This document shows positions 9,401 to 16,637 of a stretch of 64,000 nucleotides of DNA, in pieces. The DNA comes from Alteribacillus persepolensis (GTDB lineage: Bacteria; Bacillota; Bacilli; Bacillales; Marinococcaceae). The stretch covers positions 62,001 to 126,000 of the forward strand of contig NZ_FNDK01000005.1 of assembly GCF_900099605.1 (NCBI RefSeq), read 5' to 3'. Below the pieces are notes generated by a model that saw only the letters and a program-made list of their open reading frames with translations, did not search any database and was not told where the DNA came from. Every line of letters begins with the position of its first letter. Position 1 is the stretch's first letter. The position numbers were made by a program, and so were the translations under genes.

Positions 9401-9961
9401 ATGAAAGAAGAGAGGGAGCAAGAAACGACCTTACAGCTTGGTGTCGTCCAAAAAGTTGTACCCATTGGTATCGGTACACGAGTGTGTATAGACACGGCTG
9501 ATATTTTAACACCGACAGAAGGAGTGCTGGTTGGAAATACTGGGCACGGTTATATGCTTGTTCTATCGGAAAACCGTTCCACCGATACATATCCACCCAG
9601 GCCGTTTCGGATAAATGCAGGAGGTATACACCAATATATATATCTGCGCGGTAAAACATCTTATTTGTCAGAGATGAGAGGCGGCGGTACGTTGTATGTT
9701 TACAATGGTACGCATGTGAAAGAAGTTCCGATTGGCCGTGTGAAAATGGAAAAGAGAGAGTTAGTAAGAGTGGAGATGGAAACAGATGGTGTGCATATCT
9801 CTTCGACTTTACAATATGCTGATAGTGTATCTTTTCTGGAAAAAGATGGAACGATTGTTTCTGTCAAAGAATTGTCAGAGGGAACAGAAATCTATTGCTG
9901 TATCGATGAGCCAGGCAGACACCTTGGAGAAAAAATAAAAGAAGAAATAAGGGAATATTGA
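9401..9961 (+). CDS. Free-standing 3-dehydroquinate synthase II C-terminal-like domain
   Basis: About 186 residues that match only the C-terminal half of the archaeal-type 3-dehydroquinate synthase (DHQS-II) family. The diagnostic stretch is PTEGVLVGNTGHGYMLVLSE followed by RPFRINAGGIHQYI and an all-beta tail with a YLSEMRGGG segment. Full members are about 350-390 residues and also include 3-amino-4-hydroxybenzoate synthase (GriH). No N-terminal half is encoded upstream, so catalysis of the usual reaction is doubtful. The start is uncertain: ATG 9401 is 12 nt from AAAGGAG, and an in-frame GTG at 9392 is too close to it. Neighbours give no pathway hint. The family is clear, the role unknown. 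Confidence 0.75.
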   Translation: MKEEREQETTLQLGVVQKVVPIGIGTRVCIDTADILTPTEGVLVGNTGHGYMLVLSENRSTDTYPPRPFRINAGGIHQYIYLRGKTSYLSEMRGGGTLYVYNGTHVKEVPIGRVKMEKRELVRVEMETDGVHISSTLQYADSVSFLEKDGTIVSVKELSEGTEIYCCIDEPGRHLGEKIKEEIREY

Positions 9962-9977
9962 TATCAGTTCTGGATGT

Positions 9978-10014
9978 CTGGCAAATGGAACACTATCTGT
10001 TTGCCAGCTTTTAT
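9978..10014 (+). terminator. Terminator after the DHQS-II-like gene
   Basis: CTGGCAAA pairs with TTTGCCAG around a 14-nt loop, followed by CTTTTAT. Confidence 0.85.
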
Positions 10015-10069
10015 ATAGTGCTGCTTCTTTCTCGTCATAAAAATAACAAAAAGTTTAAAAATAAATTTA

Positions 10070-10099
10070 TTGCATTTACAAGAGAAAATGTTGTATTGT
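10070..10099 (+). promoter_or_regulatory. Possible promoter of the antiporter gene
   Basis: TTGCAT and TATTGT separated by 18 nt, about 120 nt upstream of the start codon. Each box has mismatches to the sigma-A consensus. Confidence 0.35.
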
Positions 10100-10221
10100 T
10101 TTGTTTCGGGAAACTGTACAGCTAATTCCTAGAATAACACATATCTGGTCACGAAGACGCTCAGTGAAGGGGAGGACACCTTGCGTTTTCGTTCAGAAAA
10201 CTACAGAGAAAGGAACCTGAT

Positions 10222-12069
10222 ATGTTTGATTCAATATTATCTCATCTTATGCTCATCGGTGCTATAGGTATTGGTTCACAGTGGCTGGCTTGGCGATTCC
10301 GCATGCCGGCAATTGTCGTGATGTCTGTAGCGGGTTTATTAATTGGACCAATTTTTGGAATAATGAACCCGAGAGAAGATTTCGGCTCTTTATTTAACCC
10401 TATTATCTCAATGGCTGTTGCAATTATATTATTTGAAGGCAGTTTAAATCTGGATTTTCGTGAAATTAGAGGCCTTGGCAAATCAGTATTTCGAATTATT
10501 ACATTAGGGGCTTTTCTTGCTTGGATTCTTGGTTCAGTAACAGCCTTTTTTGTCGCAGGATTATCGTGGGCAGTATCTTTTGTTATAGGCGGTTTGTTTA
10601 TTGTTACAGGTCCAACGGTGATTCTTCCTTTATTAAGACAAGCGAGGTTAAAACCGAGGCCAGCTGCCATTTTAAAGTGGGAAGGCATCGTCGTTGATCC
10701 ATTTGGGGCATTACTTGCAGTATTTGCTTTTGAAATTATTCAATTTTTAACGGTTGAGACCGTCACGGTGGAAGCATTATTTTTATTCTTTTTAGCCTCC
10801 ATGTTTGCGATTGCTGTAGGATGGGGATGCGGAAAAGGAATAGGAACGATGTTCGAGCGCGGTTACGTGCCAGAGTTTTTAAAGTCGCCGCTTGTGTTTG
10901 CTGTTGTCATTGCATGTTTTACAGTGGCAGATGAAGTAATGCATGAAACAGGACTTTTGGCAGTGACAGCGATGGGGATGACACTTGCGAATATGCATAT
11001 TGCATCACTTAGTGACATGCGGCATTTTAAAGAGAATATTTCTGTTTTATTAATTTCCGGTATTTTTATTATGTTAACCGCATCGCTTGAACGTGAAACA
11101 TTGATGCAGATTTTTGATCCAAACATTATCGCTTATGTTTTGCTCATGTTGTTTATCGTCCGACCGCTTTCCATATGGTTGTCAACTATTAATACAGAAC
11201 TGTCTCTTAAAGAAAAAATGCTTGTCGGGTGGATTGCTCCACGAGGAATCGTCGCCTTGACTGTTGCTGGTTATTTTGCCAACGTACTGGCTGAGGCAGG
11301 ATATCCTGGAGCGTCGATTGTTACGCCGCTTACATTTGCTCTTGTGTTTGCAACAGTGTGTGCACATGGATTTTCGCTGAGTCCGATGGCAAATAAGCTG
11401 GATTTATCGCTTGAGGGCAAACCAGGTGTACTCATTGTAGGTGGAAGTGCTTTTAGTACAGCGTTAGCAAGAGTGTTAAAAGAATTAAACATTCCGGTTT
11501 TAATTGCAGATACTTCTTTTGAATATCTGTTTAACTCGCGAAAAGCGGGTGTTCCTTATTACAGGGGGGAAATTCTTTCGGAGCAAACAGAATATTATCT
11601 TGATATGACACCTTACGACAAGCTGATTGCCGCAACCGATAGAGATTCTTATAACTCTCTTGTCTGTACGACGTTTGTTCCAGAAATAGGCCGAAATGAT
11701 TTATATCAATTGAGCTGGCACGATGAAGAACGTGAACATCCAAATGATTTAGTGCATCGAATCGGAGGACGGGTTCTCTTTAGGAAAGGCGCTACCTATG
11801 AAGAACTTAATCAAAAAGTGAAGAGTGGTTATGTGTTCCGAAAAACGAAGCTGACTAAACAGTATGGATTTGAGCAATATAAAAGTGAACGAGAACCGGA
11901 TACATTGCTGCTCTTTATCCTAAAGCATACTGGAAAAGTGGAATTCTTCACGACGGAAGTGAATACGATAAAGCCAGAAGCTGGTGATGTTATTGTCAGC
12001 TTGTGTCCTCCAGTAAAGGAACAAAAAAAAATTGATAAAAGGTTGGACTCCAATCGTCAAGGAGAATAA
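10222..12069 (+). CDS. NhaP-type Na+(K+)/H+ antiporter with C-terminal RCK domain
   Basis: A 615-residue CPA1-type cation/proton antiporter. Residues 1 to about 390 hold a dozen hydrophobic segments, including the TGPTVILPLL motif and WEGIVVDPFGALLAV, where the charged ion-binding pair of CPA antiporters sits. Residues from about 393 form a TrkA-N/RCK-like nucleotide-binding domain (GVLIVGGSAFSTALARVL), and the last 80 residues resemble a TrkA-C module. Such cytosolic domains gate transport in response to nucleotides, in some bacteria c-di-AMP. The protein probably exports Na+ or K+ for pH and salt homeostasis. The ATG follows GAGAAAGGAA. The substrate ion cannot be read from sequence. Confidence 0.9.
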   Translation: MFDSILSHLMLIGAIGIGSQWLAWRFRMPAIVVMSVAGLLIGPIFGIMNPREDFGSLFNPIISMAVAIILFEGSLNLDFREIRGLGKSVFRIITLGAFLAWILGSVTAFFVAGLSWAVSFVIGGLFIVTGPTVILPLLRQARLKPRPAAILKWEGIVVDPFGALLAVFAFEIIQFLTVETVTVEALFLFFLASMFAIAVGWGCGKGIGTMFERGYVPEFLKSPLVFAVVIACFTVADEVMHETGLLAVTAMGMTLANMHIASLSDMRHFKENISVLLISGIFIMLTASLERETLMQIFDPNIIAYVLLMLFIVRPLSIWLSTINTELSLKEKMLVGWIAPRGIVALTVAGYFANVLAEAGYPGASIVTPLTFALVFATVCAHGFSLSPMANKLDLSLEGKPGVLIVGGSAFSTALARVLKELNIPVLIADTSFEYLFNSRKAGVPYYRGEILSEQTEYYLDMTPYDKLIAATDRDSYNSLVCTTFVPEIGRNDLYQLSWHDEEREHPNDLVHRIGGRVLFRKGATYEELNQKVKSGYVFRKTKLTKQYGFEQYKSEREPDTLLLFILKHTGKVEFFTTEVNTIKPEAGDVIVSLCPPVKEQKKIDKRLDSNRQGE

Positions 12070-12118
12070 GTAGAACTAATAAAGGAGCTGTATCAACAGC
12101 CGCCGACATGAAAAGCCG

Positions 12119-12168
12119 AGGGCTGTATCAAAAGGTTAGAAACAATGATCTTTTGACAGTCCTTTTTT
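12119..12168 (+). terminator. Terminator of the antiporter gene
   Basis: GGGCTGT.TCAAAAG pairs with CTTTTGACAGTCC, followed by TTTTTT. Confidence 0.85.
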
Positions 12169-12274
12169 ACAGTTATTTTCAGGGAACGTACCTTATGTTT
12201 ACATATGTTATCGTGTCGGGTATGTAGTAATAATTCAGGTAAAATAAAAATTTCATTAAAGGATGGCCTTCTAC

Positions 12275-13165
12275 ATGTTTAAACGTGCGCTTTTATTGAT
12301 AAATGGAAACAGCGAACAAGCCGATAAACAGAAAAGTTTAGAAACGGTTAGTGGCGTAATTGGTTCACGTGTGAAGGAGTTAGTCATTTTTCAAACGCAA
12401 TATAAAGGTCATACGGAAGCAGTTTGTTATGAACATGGACATGAGTATGATGTCATCTTTGTACTTGGTGGTGATGGCACGCTGCATGAATGTGTTAATG
12501 GGACTGCTTTGTTGAAAGAGCCGCCAGTAATTGGAATACTTCCAGGTGGCACATGCAATGACTTTTCCCGGTCGCTGGGCATACCTCAGTCCATAAAACG
12601 GGCCGCAGAGTCACTCATAACGGGGGACGTACAGTATTTAGATATTGGACGTGCGAATGATCGTTATTTTGCTAACTTTTACGGCATAGGCCTTATCGCA
12701 GAAACCTCCGGTAATATTAACGAAAACTTAAAAAATGTTGTTGGGAAAGTCAGTTATTACATTAGTGCGCTTCAAACGGTTCATCAGATTAAACCATTTC
12801 CGTTTATGCTGCAGGCAGATGACGAGACGATTCAGGATGAAGCAGTGATGGTTTTAATTACAAATGGAAATTATATTGGAACGAATCAACTGCCATTCCA
12901 AACTGGCGAAATGAATGATGGAATATTTGATGTGTTTGTTATTCGTGAAGGCGGCCAGGCGCTGCTGCGTGAGTATATTAACGCGAAAACTGCCTTTTCA
13001 TTCGAAAACGATCAAACCAGCATACAACATTATCAAGCGACAGAAGTCCGCTTGGAGACGCAAGAATCCATGGATGCTGACAGTGATGGAGAAATTTATA
13101 TGAAGACCCCGGTGTTTATTCAAAATTTCTACAAAAAATTACCTTTTCTCGTTCCTTATGTGTAA
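12275..13165 (+). CDS. Diacylglycerol/lipid kinase family protein (YegS/BmrU type)
   Basis: A 296-residue soluble lipid kinase of the DAGK catalytic superfamily. It shows the phosphate-binding GGDGTLHE motif near residue 70 and ILPGGTCNDFSRSLGIP after it, both hallmarks of the family. Members phosphorylate diacylglycerol (DgkB) or related lipids at the inner membrane face; BmrU is a close paralogue, so the exact substrate is open. The ATG at 12275 (MFKRALLLING) is chosen because the AAAGGA at 12258 overlaps the alternative ATG at 12263. It precedes the sin locus on the same strand, with a 209-nt gap. Confidence 0.85.
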   Translation: MFKRALLLINGNSEQADKQKSLETVSGVIGSRVKELVIFQTQYKGHTEAVCYEHGHEYDVIFVLGGDGTLHECVNGTALLKEPPVIGILPGGTCNDFSRSLGIPQSIKRAAESLITGDVQYLDIGRANDRYFANFYGIGLIAETSGNINENLKNVVGKVSYYISALQTVHQIKPFPFMLQADDETIQDEAVMVLITNGNYIGTNQLPFQTGEMNDGIFDVFVIREGGQALLREYINAKTAFSFENDQTSIQHYQATEVRLETQESMDADSDGEIYMKTPVFIQNFYKKLPFLVPYV

Positions 13166-13202
13166 AAATTAGACAAAACTTTTATACAGCCACATATGTT
13201 TT

Positions 13203-13235
13203 TTGACAATCATTTTATAAATAGTTAAGTATAAT
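13203..13235 (+). promoter_or_regulatory. Candidate Spo0A-type promoter of sinI
   Basis: A perfect TTGACA (13203-13208) and a perfect TATAAT (13230-13235) are separated by 21 nt, too far for a normal sigma-A promoter. The -35 is embedded in TTTGACA, one mismatch from the inverted 0A box TTCGACA. Spo0A-activated promoters such as spoIIG and spoIIE have this wide spacing, and sinI of B. subtilis is Spo0A-activated. Confidence 0.5.
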
Positions 13236-13374
13236 AGCATCAGGATAAAAGACTGATTTTCCAGCTTTTTGTCACAAGAAATTCGTACTTGAGCTGCCCC
13301 GGGTTTATACGAGCGTAGCAATAGATGAGCAAATCATCGAGTTAGCAGGGGAGTTGAGCAGAGGAGGGAATATC

Positions 13375-13491
13375 ATGGTTATACCGGTACAGTTGGATCA
13401 AGAGTGGGTGCAGCTCATTCGAGAAGCTAAAGATGCAGGACTAACCGCAGAAGAAGTGATGATATTTATTCAAAAGCAAAAAAATTATTAA
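13375..13491 (+). CDS. sinI: SinI-family antirepressor (first copy)
   Basis: A 38-residue protein, below usual gene-calling length. Residues 7-32, LDQEWVQLIREAKDAGLT then AEEVMIFI, match the SinI dimerisation motif (B. subtilis LDQEWVELMVEAKEANISPEEI). SinI binds SinR through this helical pair and releases it from DNA, switching cells to matrix production. The ATG follows AGAGGAGGG with 6-nt spacing. A terminator directly behind the stop separates it from sinR, as in B. subtilis, where the two genes also have separate promoters. It lacks the long C-terminal tail of B. subtilis SinI (57 residues). Confidence 0.9.
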   Translation: MVIPVQLDQEWVQLIREAKDAGLTAEEVMIFIQKQKNY

Positions 13492-13520
13492 AAAGGCCGC
13501 ACTGTGTGGCTTTTTTTATT
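13490..13520 (+). terminator. Terminator of sinI
   Basis: GCC(G)CAC and GTGTGGC form a compact hairpin followed by seven T residues. Confidence 0.8.
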
Positions 13521-13561
13521 TCAAGTCAGCAAAAACATAATGTATTATTAAAATAGTGACT

Positions 13562-13568
13562 TTCGACA
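13562..13568. promoter_or_regulatory. Exact 0A-box sequence upstream of sinR
   Basis: TTCGACA, the reverse complement of the Spo0A box TGTCGAA, preceded by T. It lies about 95 nt upstream of the sinR -10. A second exact TGTCGAA occurs downstream of sinR at 14089-14095. A 7-mer can occur by chance. Confidence 0.35.
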
Positions 13569-13633
13569 TAGAAGCTCTGCTTTTATATCACTTGTGTTGA
13601 GAAACGTAGGCTTTTCCTATAGAATTCGTTCAC

Positions 13634-13666
13634 TATAACATACTTCGGTTCGTTATATGTTATAAT
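13634..13666 (+). promoter_or_regulatory. Extended -10 promoter of sinR with inverted repeat
   Basis: TGTTATAAT at 13658-13666 is a perfect extended -10 element; no -35 is evident. A 9-bp inverted repeat, TATAACATA at 13634-13642 and TATGTTATA at 13656-13664, overlaps it and could be an operator for an unidentified regulator. It does not match the SinR box. Confidence 0.55.
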
Positions 13667-13702
13667 AAAGGCACATTCGAATACACAAAGGAGTTAAAGG
13701 TG

Positions 13703-14029
13703 ATGATTGGGGATCGGGTTAGAAAATACCGGAAAGAAAACAACCTTTCGCTGACAGAACTAGCAGAGAAAGCGGGAGTCGCGAAGTCCTACTTGAGTGC
13801 AATCGAAAGAAATATTCAAACCAATCCGTCTGTTCAATTTTTAGAGAAAATTTCAAAAGAGTTACATGTATCTATCGATGCTTTAATAAAAGAAGAACAT
13901 GATATTGACGAAAAACAACTGGATGATGAATGGCTTGCCATTGTACAAGAAGCAATGGAATCAGGCGTTTCCAAAGATCAGTTTAAAGAGTTCTTAGAAT
14001 TCAACAAATGGCGGACTAATAAACAATAA
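13703..14029 (+). CDS. sinR: SinR master regulator of biofilm and motility genes
   Basis: A 108-residue DNA-binding repressor. The N-terminal helix-turn-helix domain (MIGDRVRKYRKEN, then SLTELAEKAGVAKSYLSAIE and NPSVQFLEKIS) is nearly identical in layout to B. subtilis SinR. The C-terminal part, QLDDEWLAIVQEAMESGVSK then FKEFLEFNKWR, is the helical hook that forms SinR tetramers and is captured by SinI. SinR binds GTTCTYT boxes and represses matrix operons. The ATG at 13703 is 9 nt from AAAGGAG; a GTG at 13700 is possible but less likely. It is flanked by sinI and, on the other strand, a second sinI-like gene. Confidence 0.96.
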   Translation: MIGDRVRKYRKENNLSLTELAEKAGVAKSYLSAIERNIQTNPSVQFLEKISKELHVSIDALIKEEHDIDEKQLDDEWLAIVQEAMESGVSKDQFKEFLEFNKWRTNKQ

Positions 14030-14143
14030 CTCATAATCTCAGGCAGGAAGAAATCCAAGTTTCTTATATAAAAACTGAATGAAGGTTATGTCGAACGTAT
14101 ATAGAAAGCTGCTGATAATCTTGGAAAAATGACGAAATGAAGG

Positions 14144-14186
14144 GAAGACCAATCGTGATTAATCGTTCACGACTGGTCTTCTTTAT
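14144..14186 (+). terminator. Terminator of sinR
   Basis: AAGACCA.TCGTGA pairs with TCACGACTGGTCTT, followed by CTTTAT. It lies in an otherwise gene-free 387-nt gap (14030-14416). Confidence 0.85.
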
Positions 14187-14416
14187 ATTGAAAATTTGTT
14201 TTAATATTCTGAATCAGAGGGTGATCCTAGCAAAATATACAACGCAGCAAAATAAGAAAATGCCCCGGTTTTATAGGCATGAACTCTCAATGGAATACGT
14301 CATTGTTTAGATACACGGATTCGTTTTCTTGGAAGAGGTGTGGTTTTGACGTTGTATCCAAGACGTATGCGCTGATGAAAGCACATTGAAACACCTTGTC
14401 TTACTGAAAGGCACCT

Positions 14417-14539
14417 CTATTCTTGTTCTAACCGTAAAAATGACAGGACTTCTTCGGGCGTTAAACCAAGACTTTTTGCTTCTTCTATGAGATATATCCA
14501 CTCTTCATCTAAATGTCTGTACTGATTGAAATAAACCAT
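14417..14539 (-). CDS. Second SinI-family antirepressor (SlrA-like), opposite strand to sinR
   Basis: A 40-residue protein too short for normal calling. Residues 10-37, LDEEWIYLIEEAKSLGLT then PEEVLSFLRL, match the SinI/SlrA motif as well as the first copy does, with Leu, Trp, Glu-Ala and the EE pair in register. The ATG at 14539 follows GGGAGAG by 7 nt. The gene is convergent with sinR and its upstream region holds SinR-type boxes (14716-14731) beside a plausible promoter. By analogy with B. subtilis SlrA it should bind SinR and relieve repression; having this paralogue next to sinR rather than at a separate locus is unusual. An overlapping 64-residue reading frame on the same strand (14307-14501) is not credible. 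Confidence 0.85.
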   Translation of the reverse strand: MVYFNQYRHLDEEWIYLIEEAKSLGLTPEEVLSFLRLEQE

Positions 14540-14715
14540 CACAAACTCTCCCTCGTTTCCCTTTCGTTACTCTTCATCTTTTATGTGTTAATCACTGCAT
14601 ATTATTTTCGTTAGCAGAAAACATTTAATGATACTGCTCGCTTCCCTTCATTTATCAGCCCCCATATACAGTGCAGTCACGCAACGCTGCGGGACAGAAT
14701 ACCCAATCCACTTTT

Positions 14716-14758
14716 GTTCTTTTTGTTCATTATATAAAACATCCGTGCGAAATGAAAA
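14716..14758 (-). promoter_or_regulatory. Candidate promoter of the second sinI-like gene with SinR boxes
   Basis: Reading leftward, TTTTCA (14758-14753) and TATAAT (14734-14729) are spaced 18 nt. Tandem boxes GTTCATT (14725-14731) and GTTCTTT (14716-14722) overlap the -10 and the expected start point, a typical repressor position. Confidence 0.5.
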
Positions 14759-14844
14759 AATGAAAACGTAAGAAATATAGAGTTAATACGTTATAAAGAA
14801 CATATAATGTGCTATATAAAGTAAATTTCGATTATTTTGGCATT

Positions 14845-14872
14845 TTTACAGAAATAAAATTCGTTATAAAAT
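14845..14872 (+). promoter_or_regulatory. Candidate promoter of the 83-residue gene
   Basis: TTTACA (14845-14850) and TAAAAT (14867-14872) are spaced 16 nt; each has one mismatch to the sigma-A consensus. The predicted start point, near 14879, falls at the edge of the first SinR-type palindrome. Confidence 0.5.
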
Positions 14873-14880
14873 AAACTTAT

Positions 14881-14896
14881 ATTCTTTAAAGAGAAC
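14881..14896. promoter_or_regulatory. SinR-type operator, imperfect palindrome
   Basis: ATTCTTT-AA-AGAGAAC: the right arm is an exact inverted GTTCTYT box and the left arm differs only in its first base. It sits just at the predicted transcription start. Confidence 0.6.
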
Positions 14897-14930
14897 AAAA
14901 GCCGTATATTGGCATGTGTTGTTCTTTTTA

Positions 14931-14946
14931 AAGAACTGTTGTGGGA
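14931..14946. promoter_or_regulatory. SinR-type operator, perfect palindrome
   Basis: GTTCTTT-TT-AAAGAAC: two exact SinR boxes in inverted orientation with a 2-nt gap. Its centre is 50 bp from that of the palindrome at 14881-14896, which has the same 2-nt gap. Confidence 0.7.
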
Positions 14947-15020
14947 GAAGGGTTAAATCGAAGGATATTTTTTAAAGAAAGACCGAGAGCACATCCAATG
15001 AAAAGAAAGAGGAGATAAGT

Positions 15021-15272
15021 ATGGTGAGGCTGTTAGGCGGGATATATTATGCATTCTTGTACGGTCATACGATTAAGCTTGTTTATTTAAATAATAATGT
15101 ATGTGAAATGTACATTGATGATATATATCAAGGGTTATGTTCTTTCCAAAATGTGAAGCAGAAAATTAGGAAGATGAAGAGACAGGTGAATCAGCATAGA
15201 TACATCACTTACAGAGGAAATAATCTGTTTCAAGAGGCAGAAAAGGGTACCATCGTGCATATCATGGTATAA
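15021..15272 (+). CDS. 83-residue protein of unknown function, probable SinR target
   Basis: A small protein that I do not recognise. It starts MVRLLGGIYYAFLYGHTIKL, continues with a tyrosine- and aspartate-rich stretch (MYIDDIYQGLCSF), a basic helix (VKQKIRKMKRQVNQ) and ends with a short hydrophobic strand. No clear signal peptide or long membrane segment is visible; the N-terminus is only moderately hydrophobic. The ATG follows AGAGGAGAT. A strong terminator overlaps the stop, so it is monocistronic. Its leader carries two SinR-type palindromes, suggesting expression when SinR is inactivated, for instance in biofilm. It does not resemble TasA, TapA or SlrR. Confidence 0.75.
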   Translation: MVRLLGGIYYAFLYGHTIKLVYLNNNVCEMYIDDIYQGLCSFQNVKQKIRKMKRQVNQHRYITYRGNNLFQEAEKGTIVHIMV

Positions 15273-15305
15273 TGCCCAGCAGTCTGATCTGCTTGGGCAT
15301 TTTTA
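15271..15305. terminator. Bidirectional terminator between the 83-residue gene and brnQ
   Basis: AATGCCCA.CAG pairs with CTG.TTGGGCATT, followed by TTT on the plus strand; the flanking A/T bases could also serve the convergent brnQ. Confidence 0.85.
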
Positions 15306-15329
15306 GTGTTTTACATCGTATATTCTTTT

Positions 15330-16637
15330 TCAAAGACGCTTATGCTTTTTGAAAAAGTGGCCGATAATAATACCTATTACAGCAGACCAGATCCAGCCCA
15401 AACCAAGCTCATAAAGCGGAAATGCTTGAAACAGAGACTGCAAAGCGCTGATTTCAATTCCTAACTCACGCAGGCCGTCATATACACTAATGGCGGCGGT
15501 ACCTAATACTGCACCTTTGTAGTGGGAATCTCGAACAGGTATTTTTACGTCAAATAAAGCCAGAACAACTAACACGATAGCAATGGGGTAAATAGCTACT
15601 AGTACAGGGACGGAAACAGAAATAATCGTATTTAATCCTGTATTAGCAACAGCAAAGCTTATCAATGTTGTGACAAAACACAACGTGCGGTAGGAAACAC
15701 CAGGAAATACATGCTGAAAATATTGGCCGCACGCAGTAACCAGGCCAATACAAGTTGTCAAACACGCTAATGTGACGATAAGGCCGAGCAGCCACGTACC
15801 TGTTACGCCAAAAATAGAGTTAGCCGCAAATGTTAGAATCTGGCTGCCGTTTTCAAACATTTGTGTTGGAGCACTTTGCATTCCAAGCCAGCCAATAGCG
15901 GTGTATACAACAGCAAGACCAACGCCTGCTATAACTCCAGCGTAGGACGTAGTACGGAAAATATCACGCTGGTTGTCAATTCCTCGTTCTTTAACTGCTG
16001 AGACAATGACTAAACCAAAGGCAAGTGCTGCAATGGCATCCATTGTTAAATACCCCTCTAATATACCATTAGTCAGCGGGCTGGCAGCGTACTCTTCTAA
16101 AGGAGCTTGTCCTCCAGTAGCAAATCCACTCCACAAACTTCCGCAAACCAATAAAACAATAGCAGCAAGTAAAGCAGGGGTAATTACATTGCCAATCCGT
16201 TTAACTAGTTGAGAAGGACGAAGACTGAGTAAATATACAATGGCAAAAAAGATAATCGAGTAAATAAATAGCGTCACAGCGTGAAAGTCGTCGGAAATAA
16301 ACGGCATGGCCCCCATTTCAAAGGAAACATTCATCGCACGAGGGATGCCAAAAAATGGCCCAATGGATAAATAAAGAATCAAAGTGAAAATAAGGGCGAA
16401 TGCAGGATGAACGTTTTTAGCAACGGACTCAAAACTGCTTCCTTTCAGAGCAATCGTTATTACTCCTAATACAGGAAGGCCTACTCCTGTAATAATAAAA
16501 CCTATAATAGCAATCCAATAATTCGTTCCGGACACTTGGCCGAGAAACGGAGGAAAGATTAAATTGCCTGCCCCAAAAAACAGAGCAAACAGCATTAATC
16601 CAATGAAAAAGGTCTCTCTTTTTCTAAGCGGTTGCAA
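15330..16637 (-). CDS. brnQ: Branched-chain amino acid:cation symporter BrnQ
   Basis: A 435-residue membrane protein with twelve hydrophobic segments that imports Leu, Ile and Val with Na+ or H+. The family signature LFALFFGAGNLIFPPFLG lies in the first segment, followed by the GVGLPVLGV and MDAIAALAFGLVIV motifs. The start is assigned to a TTG at 16637 because GGAGGTC lies 7 nt upstream; the in-frame ATGs at 16655 and 16652 overlap or precede that site. The upstream region shows no T-box or obvious CodY box. It is convergent with the 83-residue gene and divergent from the NhaC-like gene. Confidence 0.92.
   Translation of the reverse strand: MQPLRKRETFFIGLMLFALFFGAGNLIFPPFLGQVSGTNYWIAIIGFIITGVGLPVLGVITIALKGSSFESVAKNVHPAFALIFTLILYLSIGPFFGIPRAMNVSFEMGAMPFISDDFHAVTLFIYSIIFFAIVYLLSLRPSQLVKRIGNVITPALLAAIVLLVCGSLWSGFATGGQAPLEEYAASPLTNGILEGYLTMDAIAALAFGLVIVSAVKERGIDNQRDIFRTTSYAGVIAGVGLAVVYTAIGWLGMQSAPTQMFENGSQILTFAANSIFGVTGTWLLGLIVTLACLTTCIGLVTACGQYFQHVFPGVSYRTLCFVTTLISFAVANTGLNTIISVSVPVLVAIYPIAIVLVVLALFDVKIPVRDSHYKGAVLGTAAISVYDGLRELGIEISALQSLFQAFPLYELGLGWIWSAVIGIIIGHFFKKHKRL

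Larger units (their letters stand above)
14540..15020. promoter_or_regulatory. Divergent regulatory region with a cluster of SinR-type boxes
   Basis: This 481-bp gene-free region separates the second sinI-like gene (left) from the 83-residue gene (right). It contains five exact GTTCTYT matches (both strands): 14716-14722, 14795-14801, 14890-14896, 14931-14937 and 14940-14946. Near matches lie at 14725-14731 and 14881-14887. A 7-mer with one degenerate position is expected about once per 4 kb counting both strands, so the density is striking. Confidence 0.7.

Noticed and set aside
14307-14501. 64-codon leftward ORF downstream of sinR
   Set aside because: It overlaps the second sinI-like gene in another frame, is rich in Ser, Arg and Thr without pattern, and has no good ribosome binding site.
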